Shown one piece after another: positions 8,769 through 14,879 of a stretch of 46,949 bases of DNA (position 1 is its first letter; each line of letters opens with the position of its first letter). The position numbers were made by a program, and so were the translations under genes. Location of the stretch: positions 1-46,949 of the forward strand of contig NZ_JAATEJ010000041.1 of assembly GCF_012034175.1 (NCBI RefSeq), in the 5' to 3' direction. The notes below the pieces were generated by a model, which worked only from the letters and a program-made list of their open reading frames with translations, had not been told where the DNA came from and ran no database searches. Origin of the DNA: Actinacidiphila epipremni. Lineage in GTDB: Bacteria > Actinomycetota > Actinomycetes > Streptomycetales > Streptomycetaceae.

Positions 8769-8858
8769 CTCGAACAAGCCCCGGAAACGCCGAGATCCCG
8801 CCCGATCAATCAGATCGGACGAGATCTCGTGAACTCTTCTCGAGCTAACTCAAGAACA
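8769..8858 (+). repeat. roughly 89-bp dispersed repeat, copy B
   Basis: Matches 5848-5936 from CTCGAACAAG to CAAGAACAG. It contains the hairpin GAGATCCCGCCCGATC...GATCGGACGAGATCTC, which would end element transcripts. It stops about 10 bases from the 3' end of the tRNA-Ala gene. Confidence 0.7.
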
Positions 8859-8868
8859 GTCGTTGTTG

Positions 8869-8942
8869 TGGACCTGAGGGGATTCGAACCCCTGACCCCC
8901 TCGATGCGAACGAGGTGCGCTACCGGACTGCGCCACAGGCCC
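8869..8942 (-). tRNA. tRNA-Ala (anticodon CGC)
   Basis: A 74-base cloverleaf on the minus strand. The acceptor GGGCCTG pairs with CAGGTCC plus discriminator A, the anticodon stem is CCTCG/CGAGG with loop TTCGCAT, and the T arm is GGGTTCGAATCCCC-like. The third acceptor pair is G-U, the alanine identity element. CCA is not encoded. The 3' end faces the mobile-element remnant, as at integration sites. Confidence 0.95.
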
Positions 8943-9010
8943 TTGCAACGAGGAAAACTCTAGCATCCCCACACGGGTGCTCGTGAACGGGATATCGCCT
9001 GGCGGGAGCG

Positions 9011-10042
9011 CTACTCGTTTGCCGCACGCGGCCGGTCGGGGTCGGCGTACTGGTCGAAGAGCGGGGTGCGGGCCGAGCGCGGGCGTCCGCGTCCCGGCGC
9101 GGCGGCGGGGGGCGCGGGGGGCTCGGGAGCCGCGGGGGTGGTGCCGGACCGCGCGGAGCTCCACGTGTCGGGCGCGCCGAGGTCGACGCTGCCGGTGGTG
9201 CGGGGGGCGACCGGCGCGGTGACGTATGTGGGCAGCGGGACCGGTACGGGGTCCCAGCCGTCGTCACCGCTCTGCTGGGCGCGCTGCTGGTCGACCCATT
9301 CCGCGTGGTCGGTCTGCTCGACCAGGGCACGCCGGTCGGCGCTGCGGGGGGAGGGCGCGGGGGCGGCGGGAGGGGCCGGTGCGGGCTTGTCCGCGGGCGG
9401 GGCGGGCTGCTCGGGACGGGCCCGCTCGGGGCGTACGCGCTCGGCCCGGGCACGGCCGGGCTGGGGGCGCTCGGGCCGGGCGCGCAGGCGTCGTGCGGCC
9501 TCGGCCGCCTGGCGCTGGTCGATCCGCACCTCGTAGCGGCGGCGCTCCTGGCGGCGCATCTGGCCGATGTACACGGTGAGCAGTACGGCCGGGACGGCGG
9601 GGACCCAGAGCAGCGCGACGCCGCCTACCGCCGCGGCGACGGCGCCGACGGTGAAGGCGAGGAAGAGCAGTGTGGTGGTACGCCGGCGGCGCGCCAGCAC
9701 CTTGGCGCGGGCGGCGACGGAGGGCGTACGGGCGGGGGTGGTGCCGGCGGCGGGACGGATCTGGGTCGCGGGCACGGCGAGTCCGCGGACGTCGACGACG
9801 TCCGCCGGGTCGAGGTCGTCCTCGACGTCGTCGGCCCCGGGTTCGGGCTCGACGCGCTCACCCCGCGCCTTCGCGACGCGCCGCTCCATCGCCGCCCGCC
9901 CGGACAGCAGCCGGATGGCGGTGCTGAAGCGTTCCGTCGGGCGCGCTTCGTTGAGCTCGTCCTGCCTACGGAGCCACATCGGCACCAGGTAGGCAGCCCA
10001 GGCCCCGACGATGACTGCGTAGATGAGGCCACTACTGCTCAC
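9011..10042 (-). CDS. sepX: SepX/GlpR-like divisome membrane protein
   Basis: 343 residues. A first membrane segment at about 6-24 (IYAVIVGAWAAYLVPMW) is followed by a charged cytoplasmic loop, two close membrane segments at about 123-160, and a long Ala/Pro/Arg-rich C-terminal tail. This layout, and its place downstream of galU, a moeA-like glp gene, moaC, mog and a rimJ-type gene, matches SepX of Streptomyces and GlpR of Corynebacterium, the membrane receptor for the gephyrin-like Glp protein in cell division and growth. No Shine-Dalgarno precedes the GTG at 10042, but a -10-like TACCGT lies seven bases before it, so the mRNA may be leaderless. The assignment rests on topology and synteny. 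Confidence 0.85.
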   Translation of the reverse strand: MSSSGLIYAVIVGAWAAYLVPMWLRRQDELNEARPTERFSTAIRLLSGRAAMERRVAKARGERVEPEPGADDVEDDLDPADVVDVRGLAVPATQIRPAAGTTPARTPSVAARAKVLARRRRTTTLLFLAFTVGAVAAAVGGVALLWVPAVPAVLLTVYIGQMRRQERRRYEVRIDQRQAAEAARRLRARPERPQPGRARAERVRPERARPEQPAPPADKPAPAPPAAPAPSPRSADRRALVEQTDHAEWVDQQRAQQSGDDGWDPVPVPLPTYVTAPVAPRTTGSVDLGAPDTWSSARSGTTPAAPEPPAPPAAAPGRGRPRSARTPLFDQYADPDRPRAANE

Positions 10043-10049
10043 GCGCTAC

Positions 10050-10055
10050 ACGGTA
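10050..10055 (-). promoter_or_regulatory. -10 element for leaderless sepX
   Basis: TACCGT on the minus strand, seven bases before the GTG start, places transcription start at or next to the start codon. No clear -35 is visible. Confidence 0.4.
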
Positions 10056-10103
10056 GGGGGAATCGAGACACGCCATACGGAATTTGGCCCGGTGTGTCGC
10101 ACG

Positions 10104-10163
10104 ATCTGGCTGATAGGCCGAGATTTTTTTGCGATTGACTTCATATTCGAACGATTGTCTTAT
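10104..10163 (+). promoter_or_regulatory. AT-rich island with plus-strand terminator and promoter-like pair
   Basis: A hairpin ATCTGGC...GCCgAGAT is followed by seven T (10124-10130), a classical Rho-independent terminator read on the plus strand. Directly after it, TTGACT (10135-10140) and TCTTAT (10158-10163) are 17 bases apart, a good -35/-10 pair also pointing plus. Both annotated neighbours, rimJ and sepX, lie on the minus strand. Confidence 0.4.
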
Positions 10164-10753
10164 TTCTGGGATGCGCTGGGTCGCGCCCGGTGCCAGCGGT
10201 CGAGCAGGCCCTCGGGCACTTCCTCGGCGGTCAGCGCGTACACCATGTGGTCGCGCCAGCCGCCGTCGATATGCAGATAGCGCGGCCGAAGGCCCTCCTC
10301 CCGGAAGCCGAGCTTTTCCGCGACCCGGCGGCTCGGCCCGTTCTCGGGGCGAATGCACACCTCCACCCGGTGCAGCCCGACACGCCGGAAGCAATGGTCG
10401 ACGGCCATGGCGACGGCCGTCGGCATCACCCCGCGGCCGGCGATCGCCTCGTCCACCCAGTACCCGATGTGCGCCGAGCACATCGACCCCCAGGTGATCC
10501 CGGCGACGGTGAGCTGACCGGCGAGCCGGCCCTGGTAGTCGATGACGAACGGCAGCATCCGGCCGGCGCCGGCCTCGCTGCGCAAATGGCGCACCATCTG
10601 CCGGTACGTGGGTCGTTGGGCGACGTGCCCGGGCGGCGCCGGCGGCACCGTCGCCTCCCATGGGCGCAGCCAGTCCCGGTTGCGCCGGTTGACCTCGCGC
10701 CACGCACGCTGGTCGCGCATCCTGATCGGGCGGAGGGTGATGTCACCGTCCAC
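10160..10753 (-). CDS. rimJ: RimJ/RimL-type GNAT N-acetyltransferase
   Basis: 197-residue GNAT-fold protein that would transfer acetyl from acetyl-CoA to an amino group, by family a ribosomal or other protein N terminus. Visible features are the opening strand ITLRPIRMRDQRAW, the IGYWVDEAIAGRGVMPTAVA acetyl-CoA segment (Q/RxxGxG-like loop AGRGVM), and the closing RRVAEKLGFREEG. The GTG at 10753 is the first usable start. The frame stays open and coding-like upstream (GFRIIGNLSARETKLNGVWP) without ATG, GTG or TTG, so the true start may be further upstream at a rare codon. It starts 23 bases after mog and belongs to the glp-sepX cluster. Confidence 0.85.
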   Translation of the reverse strand: MDGDITLRPIRMRDQRAWREVNRRNRDWLRPWEATVPPAPPGHVAQRPTYRQMVRHLRSEAGAGRMLPFVIDYQGRLAGQLTVAGITWGSMCSAHIGYWVDEAIAGRGVMPTAVAMAVDHCFRRVGLHRVEVCIRPENGPSRRVAEKLGFREEGLRPRYLHIDGGWRDHMVYALTAEEVPEGLLDRWHRARPSASQK

Positions 10754-10776
10754 CAGTTCCGTCGGCCAGACGCCGT

Positions 10777-11310
10777 TCAGCTTGGTCTCCCGGGCGCTGA
10801 GGTTTCCGATGATGCGGAAGCCGGATGATCGCCGCCCCGGATCTGGTCGACCGCGTGGCGGAGCAGCGGGGTGATCACCGCGAGCCCGTCCTTGACGCCG
10901 CCGGTCGACCCGGGGAGGTTCACCACCAGTGTGCGGCCTGCGACACCGGCGACACCGCGGGAAAGTACCGCGGTCGGCACCTTCTCGCGGCCGGCCGCGC
11001 GGATCGCCTCCGCGATACCGGGAATCTCGTAGTCGAGGACCTGCCGGGTCGCCTCCGGCGTGCGGTCGGTCGGCGAGATGCCGGTCCCGCCGGTGGTGAC
11101 CACGACGTCGTAACCGGCGTCGGCGGCGGCGCGCAGGGCCTGCCTGACCGGCTCGCCGTCGGGTACGACCTGCGGGCCGTCGACGGTGAAGCCGATCTCG
11201 CCCAGCGCGGCGGCCACGAGCGGCCCTCCGCGGTCCTCGTAGGCCCCGGAGGACGCCCGGGTCGACGCGGTGACGGCGAGGGCCCGCAGCGGGGCGCCAC
11301 GGCCCGTCAC
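10777..11310 (-). CDS. mog: MogA/MoaB-type molybdopterin adenylyltransferase
   Basis: 177 residues. MogA adenylylates molybdopterin before metal insertion in molybdenum cofactor synthesis. VVVTTGGTGISPTDRTPEAT is the family nucleotide-binding motif; LPGSTGGVKDGL near the C terminus is also typical. The GTG at 11310 overlaps the moaC stop by four bases (GTGA). A longer open frame reaches upstream through moaC, but its residues there are low-complexity Arg-rich and not MogA-like, so the short start is right. Confidence 0.9.
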   Translation of the reverse strand: MTGRGAPLRALAVTASTRASSGAYEDRGGPLVAAALGEIGFTVDGPQVVPDGEPVRQALRAAADAGYDVVVTTGGTGISPTDRTPEATRQVLDYEIPGIAEAIRAAGREKVPTAVLSRGVAGVAGRTLVVNLPGSTGGVKDGLAVITPLLRHAVDQIRGGDHPASASSETSAPGRPS

Positions 11311-11789
11311 GGCCGGTGCCAGTCGCCGGACTTGCCGCCGGTCTTGTCCTCGACCCGCACGTCGGTGATGACGGCCGACTTGTCCACGGCCTTCACCATG
11401 TCGACGACGGTGAGCGCCGCCACGCTGACCGCGGTCAGGGCTTCCATCTCCACGCCCGTGCGGTCGGTGGTCTTCACGGTGGCGGCGATCTCCACGGCGC
11501 CGTCGGCGACCGCCAGGTCCACGGTGACGCCCGCGACGGCCAGCGGGTGGCACAGCGGGATGAGGTCGGCAGTCCGCTTGGCGCCCATGATCCCCGCGAT
11601 ACGCGCCGTGGCCAGGGCGTCGCCCTTGGGGACGCCCTCGCCGCGCAGCAGTTCCACGACGCCGGCGCTGACCAGGACGCGCCCGGTGGCACGCGCGGTG
11701 CGGGCCGTCACGTCCTTGGCGGAGACGTCGACCATATGTGCCGCGCCGGCCTCGTCGATGTGGGTGAGGTGGTGCTGAGCGCTGCTCAT
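11307..11789 (-). CDS. moaC: cyclic pyranopterin monophosphate synthase MoaC
   Basis: 160 residues, the normal family length. MoaC, with MoaA, turns GTP into cyclic pyranopterin monophosphate, the first stage of molybdenum cofactor synthesis. The conserved LIPLCHPLAV and KTTDRTGVEMEALTAVSVAA motifs, ending in DMVKAVDK, carry the catalytic Lys and Asp. The ATG at 11789 has GGGAG upstream. A 99-base gap separates it from glp upstream, so there may be a separate promoter there. Confidence 0.95.
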   Translation of the reverse strand: MSSAQHHLTHIDEAGAAHMVDVSAKDVTARTARATGRVLVSAGVVELLRGEGVPKGDALATARIAGIMGAKRTADLIPLCHPLAVAGVTVDLAVADGAVEIAATVKTTDRTGVEMEALTAVSVAALTVVDMVKAVDKSAVITDVRVEDKTGGKSGDWHRP

Positions 11790-11888
11790 CGTTCTCCCGA
11801 TGCGGTCTGTAGGGCAGACACCGTACCCGCAGCCGCCCGTCCCCGCCCCGGGACCCTGCGCGCCGCGGCGGGAGCGCCGGTGAGTGGG

Positions 11889-13229
11889 CTAGTCCAGCAC
11901 CACCACGTCGACCTCCGAACCCGCTTCCAGCGAGGTGACCTCCTCGGGGACGACGATGAGCGCGTCGGCCTGGGCGAGGGCCGCGACCAGGTGGGACCCC
12001 GCGCCGCCGACGGGTGTCACGGCGCCCGAGACACTGTCGTAATGGCCCCGCAGGAACTGCCGCCGCCCCTTCGGCGACTCCTCGATCGCGGCCACGCAGG
12101 CGGCGCGTACGACCTCGCGGTGCACGGGCTCGACGCCCATGAGCGTACGGATGGCGGGCCGCACGAACAGCTCGAAGGACACGTAGGCGCTGACGGGGTT
12201 GCCGGGCAGTGCGAGCAGCGGGATGCGGCCGGGGCCGATCCGGCCGAAGCCCTGCGGTTTGCCCGGCTGCATGGCGAGGGTGCGGAATTCCACGTGCCCA
12301 TTGCCGAGCCCGGTGCCGGGTCCGGTGCCGTCGGCTTCGTCCATTGCGCCGCCGAGCGAGGAGAGTGCTTCCTTCACGACGTCGTACGCGCCGACGCTGA
12401 CGCCGCCGGTGGTGACGATGATGTCGGCGCGGATCAGCTGGTCCTCGATGGTGGCGCGCAGTGTCTCGACCTCGTCGACGACCGCGCCGACGCGATAGGC
12501 GATGGCTCCGGCGGCGCGGGCCGCCGCGGTGAGGGCGAAGCTGTTGGAGTCGTGGATGAGGCCGGGTCCGAGCGTGTCACCCGGCTGGACCAGTTCGCTG
12601 CCGGTGGACACCACGACGACGCGCGGGCGCGGGCGGACGGTGACGCTGCCGCGGCCGATGGCGGCCAGCAGGCCGATCTGCGGGGGCCCGAGCACGGTTC
12701 CGGCGGCGAGTGCCAGCTCGCCCGCCGAGACGTCGCTGCCGCGGGCCCGTACGAACTGCCCGCGGGACGGGCCGCGGTGCACGCGTACCTCTCCTGCGGC
12801 TCCTGCCGGGTCGAGGCTGTGCGCGGCCATCGTGGTGGCCGGTCCGCCGCCAGTTCCGCCGTCGGTCCATTCCACGGGCACGACGGCCTCCGCGCCGGGC
12901 GGCAGCGGCGCGCCGGTCATGATCCGGGCCGCCTGCCCCGGGCCCACCGCGGGCAGTTCGCCGCTGCCGGCCGCGACGTCGCCGACGACTTCGAGTACGG
13001 CGGGGTGTTCGAGGGTCGCGGCCTGCGTGTCGGCGACGCGTACGGCGTAGCCGTCCATGGAGCTGTTCTCGAAGGGCGGCAGCGCCACGGGCACGGTGAC
13101 GTCCTCGACCAGCACGCAGCCCTGCGCGTCGAGCAGTTGCAGCTCGATGGGCTCCAGCGGGGACAACTGCCCCAGGACGCTGTCCAGGTGCTCGGTGACG
13201 GACCATACGCGGTCGGCGCCGTGGCTCAC
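11889..13229 (-). CDS. glp: MoeA/gephyrin-like protein (Glp)
   Basis: 446 residues with the MoeA fold: N-terminal PPFENSSMDGYAVR, a central MoCF-binding domain with VVVVSTGSELVQPGD and VTTGGVSVGAYD, ALPGNPVSAYVSFELFV, and a C-terminal beta domain. MoeA enzymes insert molybdate into adenylated molybdopterin. Here the neighbours (galU before, sepX/glpR after) match the Glp paralogue, which in Corynebacterium binds GlpR and FtsZ and acts in division. The sequence keeps the catalytic-type motifs, so a dual or purely enzymatic role is possible. The GTG at 13229 overlaps the galU stop by four bases. Confidence 0.88.
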   Translation of the reverse strand: MSHGADRVWSVTEHLDSVLGQLSPLEPIELQLLDAQGCVLVEDVTVPVALPPFENSSMDGYAVRVADTQAATLEHPAVLEVVGDVAAGSGELPAVGPGQAARIMTGAPLPPGAEAVVPVEWTDGGTGGGPATTMAAHSLDPAGAAGEVRVHRGPSRGQFVRARGSDVSAGELALAAGTVLGPPQIGLLAAIGRGSVTVRPRPRVVVVSTGSELVQPGDTLGPGLIHDSNSFALTAAARAAGAIAYRVGAVVDEVETLRATIEDQLIRADIIVTTGGVSVGAYDVVKEALSSLGGAMDEADGTGPGTGLGNGHVEFRTLAMQPGKPQGFGRIGPGRIPLLALPGNPVSAYVSFELFVRPAIRTLMGVEPVHREVVRAACVAAIEESPKGRRQFLRGHYDSVSGAVTPVGGAGSHLVAALAQADALIVVPEEVTSLEAGSEVDVVVLD

Positions 13230-14134
13230 TCTTGCATCTCCTCCGTGACGTACGAACGCAGCCAGTTCCGGAAATCCGGTCCCAGGTCTTCACGCTCGCA
13301 TGCCAGTCGGACAATCGCACGCAGGTAGTCGCCGCGATCGCCGGTGTCGTAGCGGCGGCCGGTGAACAGGACGCCGTGGACGGGGCCGCCGGCGTCGTCG
13401 CGGTGGGACAGTTCCCGCAGCGCGTCGGTCAGCTGGATCTCGCCGCCCCGGCCGGGCTCGGTCTTCTTGATGGCGTCGAAGACGGCGGGGTCGAGGACGT
13501 ATCGGCCGATGACCGCGTAATGGGACGGCGCCTGGCCGATGTCGGGCTTCTCCACCAGGTCGGTGACGCGTACGACGTCGGCGTCGTCGGTGTGCCTTAT
13601 GGCGGCGGCGCCGTAGAGGTGGATCTGCTCGGGCGCCACCTCCATCAGGGCGATGACGCTGCCGCCGTAGCGCGCCTGGACGTCGATCATGCGGGGCAGC
13701 AGCGGATCGCGGGGGTCGATGAGGTCGTCGCCGAGCAGTACCGCGAACGGCTGGTCGCCCACGTGCGGTTCCGCGCACAGCACCGCGTGGCCGAGGCCCC
13801 TGGGGTCGCCCTGCCGCACATAGTGCATGGTGGCCAGGTCGCTGGACTCGCGTACCCGCGCCAGCCGGGAGTCGTCACCCTTGCGGGTGAGTGTCTCCTC
13901 CAGCTCGTAGTTGCGGTCGAAGTGGTCTTCGAGAGGGCGCTTGTTGCGGCCGGTGATCATCAGCACATCGGACAGGTGCGCGGAGACCGCCTCCTCGACC
14001 ACGTACTGGATCGCGGGTTTGTCGACCACCGGGAGCATCTCCTTGGGCGTGGCCTTCGTCGCCGGGAGGAAGCGTGTGCCGAGGCCGGCCGCGGGAATGA
14101 CAGCCTTGCTGATCCGGGTACGTGAGTGCGTCAT
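13226..14134 (-). CDS. galU: UTP-glucose-1-phosphate uridylyltransferase
   Basis: 302 residues. GalU makes UDP-glucose from UTP and glucose-1-phosphate for wall polymers, glycogen-type and trehalose pathways. The N-terminal nucleotide-binding motif AVIPAAGLGTRFLPATKATP and KEMLPVVDKPAIQYVVEEA are diagnostic, with LVEKPDIGQAPSHYAVIGRY and GGEIQLTDAL later. I chose the ATG at 14134 so that the motif falls near residue 11; in-frame starts further up (14146, 14185) add residues not seen in the family. It heads the cluster to sepX and is divergent from the folate gene at 14207. Confidence 0.95.
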   Translation of the reverse strand: MTHSRTRISKAVIPAAGLGTRFLPATKATPKEMLPVVDKPAIQYVVEEAVSAHLSDVLMITGRNKRPLEDHFDRNYELEETLTRKGDDSRLARVRESSDLATMHYVRQGDPRGLGHAVLCAEPHVGDQPFAVLLGDDLIDPRDPLLPRMIDVQARYGGSVIALMEVAPEQIHLYGAAAIRHTDDADVVRVTDLVEKPDIGQAPSHYAVIGRYVLDPAVFDAIKKTEPGRGGEIQLTDALRELSHRDDAGGPVHGVLFTGRRYDTGDRGDYLRAIVRLACEREDLGPDFRNWLRSYVTEEMQE

Positions 14135-14206
14135 GGCGTGCACCATAGCGTTCGTGAATGTGCAGAAGATGAAGAAACGGTTCATTGCGGCTGATATACA
14201 GCGGTT

Positions 14207-14809
14207 GTGGAAGGCGTGAACGAGATCCGCGCACAGAAGGCGGAGCTTCGCGCCCGCCTATTGCGCGCCCGTCGGGCTCTAAGCGCACAGGAGCGCGAGG
14301 CGGCGGCAGCGGCACTCGCGAGAACGGTACGGGGCGTTCCTGAGTGCACTGACAGCAAAGTCGTCGCCGCTTACGTGTCCATGGGCTCCGAGCCGGGCAC
14401 CGGTCCGCTGATCGACGTGCTGCGGGAGCGCGGTGCGCGGGTGCTGCTGCCGGTCCTGCTGCCGGACAACGATCTGGACTGGGCCGCGTACGACGGCCCG
14501 GACGCCCTCGTACGCACCGAGCGAGGCCTCCTGGAGCCGGCGGGGCCCCGGCTGGGTCCCGATGCCGTCACGGGCGCGCAGGCGGTCCTGCTGCCCGGCC
14601 TCGCGGTGGACGCCCGCGGCGTGCGGCTGGGCCGCGGCGGCGGCTCGTACGACCGGGCGCTGAGCCGTATCGGCCGGGCGGGGGCGCGTCCGGCTCTGGT
14701 CGTGGTGCTCTACGCGCACGAGGTTCTGGACGTCGTGCCGGCCGAGCCGCACGACGGGCCGGTGGATGCCGCGCTCACGCCCTCGGGTGTCCGCCGCTTC
14801 CGCGGCTGA
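14207..14809 (+). CDS. 5-formyltetrahydrofolate cyclo-ligase
   Basis: 200 residues. The enzyme converts 5-formyl-THF to 5,10-methenyl-THF with ATP. The basic N terminus (KAELRARLLRARRAL), YVSMGSEPGT, the central LLPVLLPDNDLDWAAY and the C-terminal GRGGGSYDRAL loop are family features. There is no Shine-Dalgarno before the GTG at 14207; TATACA ends six bases upstream, so a leaderless message is likely. A second GTG at 14216 has GGAAGG too close to serve. It runs convergent with the acylase gene. Confidence 0.92.
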   Translation: MEGVNEIRAQKAELRARLLRARRALSAQEREAAAAALARTVRGVPECTDSKVVAAYVSMGSEPGTGPLIDVLRERGARVLLPVLLPDNDLDWAAYDGPDALVRTERGLLEPAGPRLGPDAVTGAQAVLLPGLAVDARGVRLGRGGGSYDRALSRIGRAGARPALVVVLYAHEVLDVVPAEPHDGPVDAALTPSGVRRFRG

Positions 14810-14831
14810 CGCCGCGCGCCGGTACGCGAAA

Positions 14832-14867
14832 GGCAGCGGTTCACGGCCCGGCGCCGGAACCGCTGCC
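14832..14867. terminator. bidirectional terminator
   Basis: Arms GGCAGCGGTTC and GAACCGCTGCC pair perfectly around a 14-base loop, midway between two convergent stop codons (14809 and 14880). Confidence 0.75.
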
Positions 14868-14879
14868 CATTGCCGCGGA

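Noticed and set aside
5564..8858. Composite transposon
   Set aside because: Both copies are decayed, lack terminal inverted repeats and a transposase with an intact catalytic core; an acquisition scar is all that can be supported.
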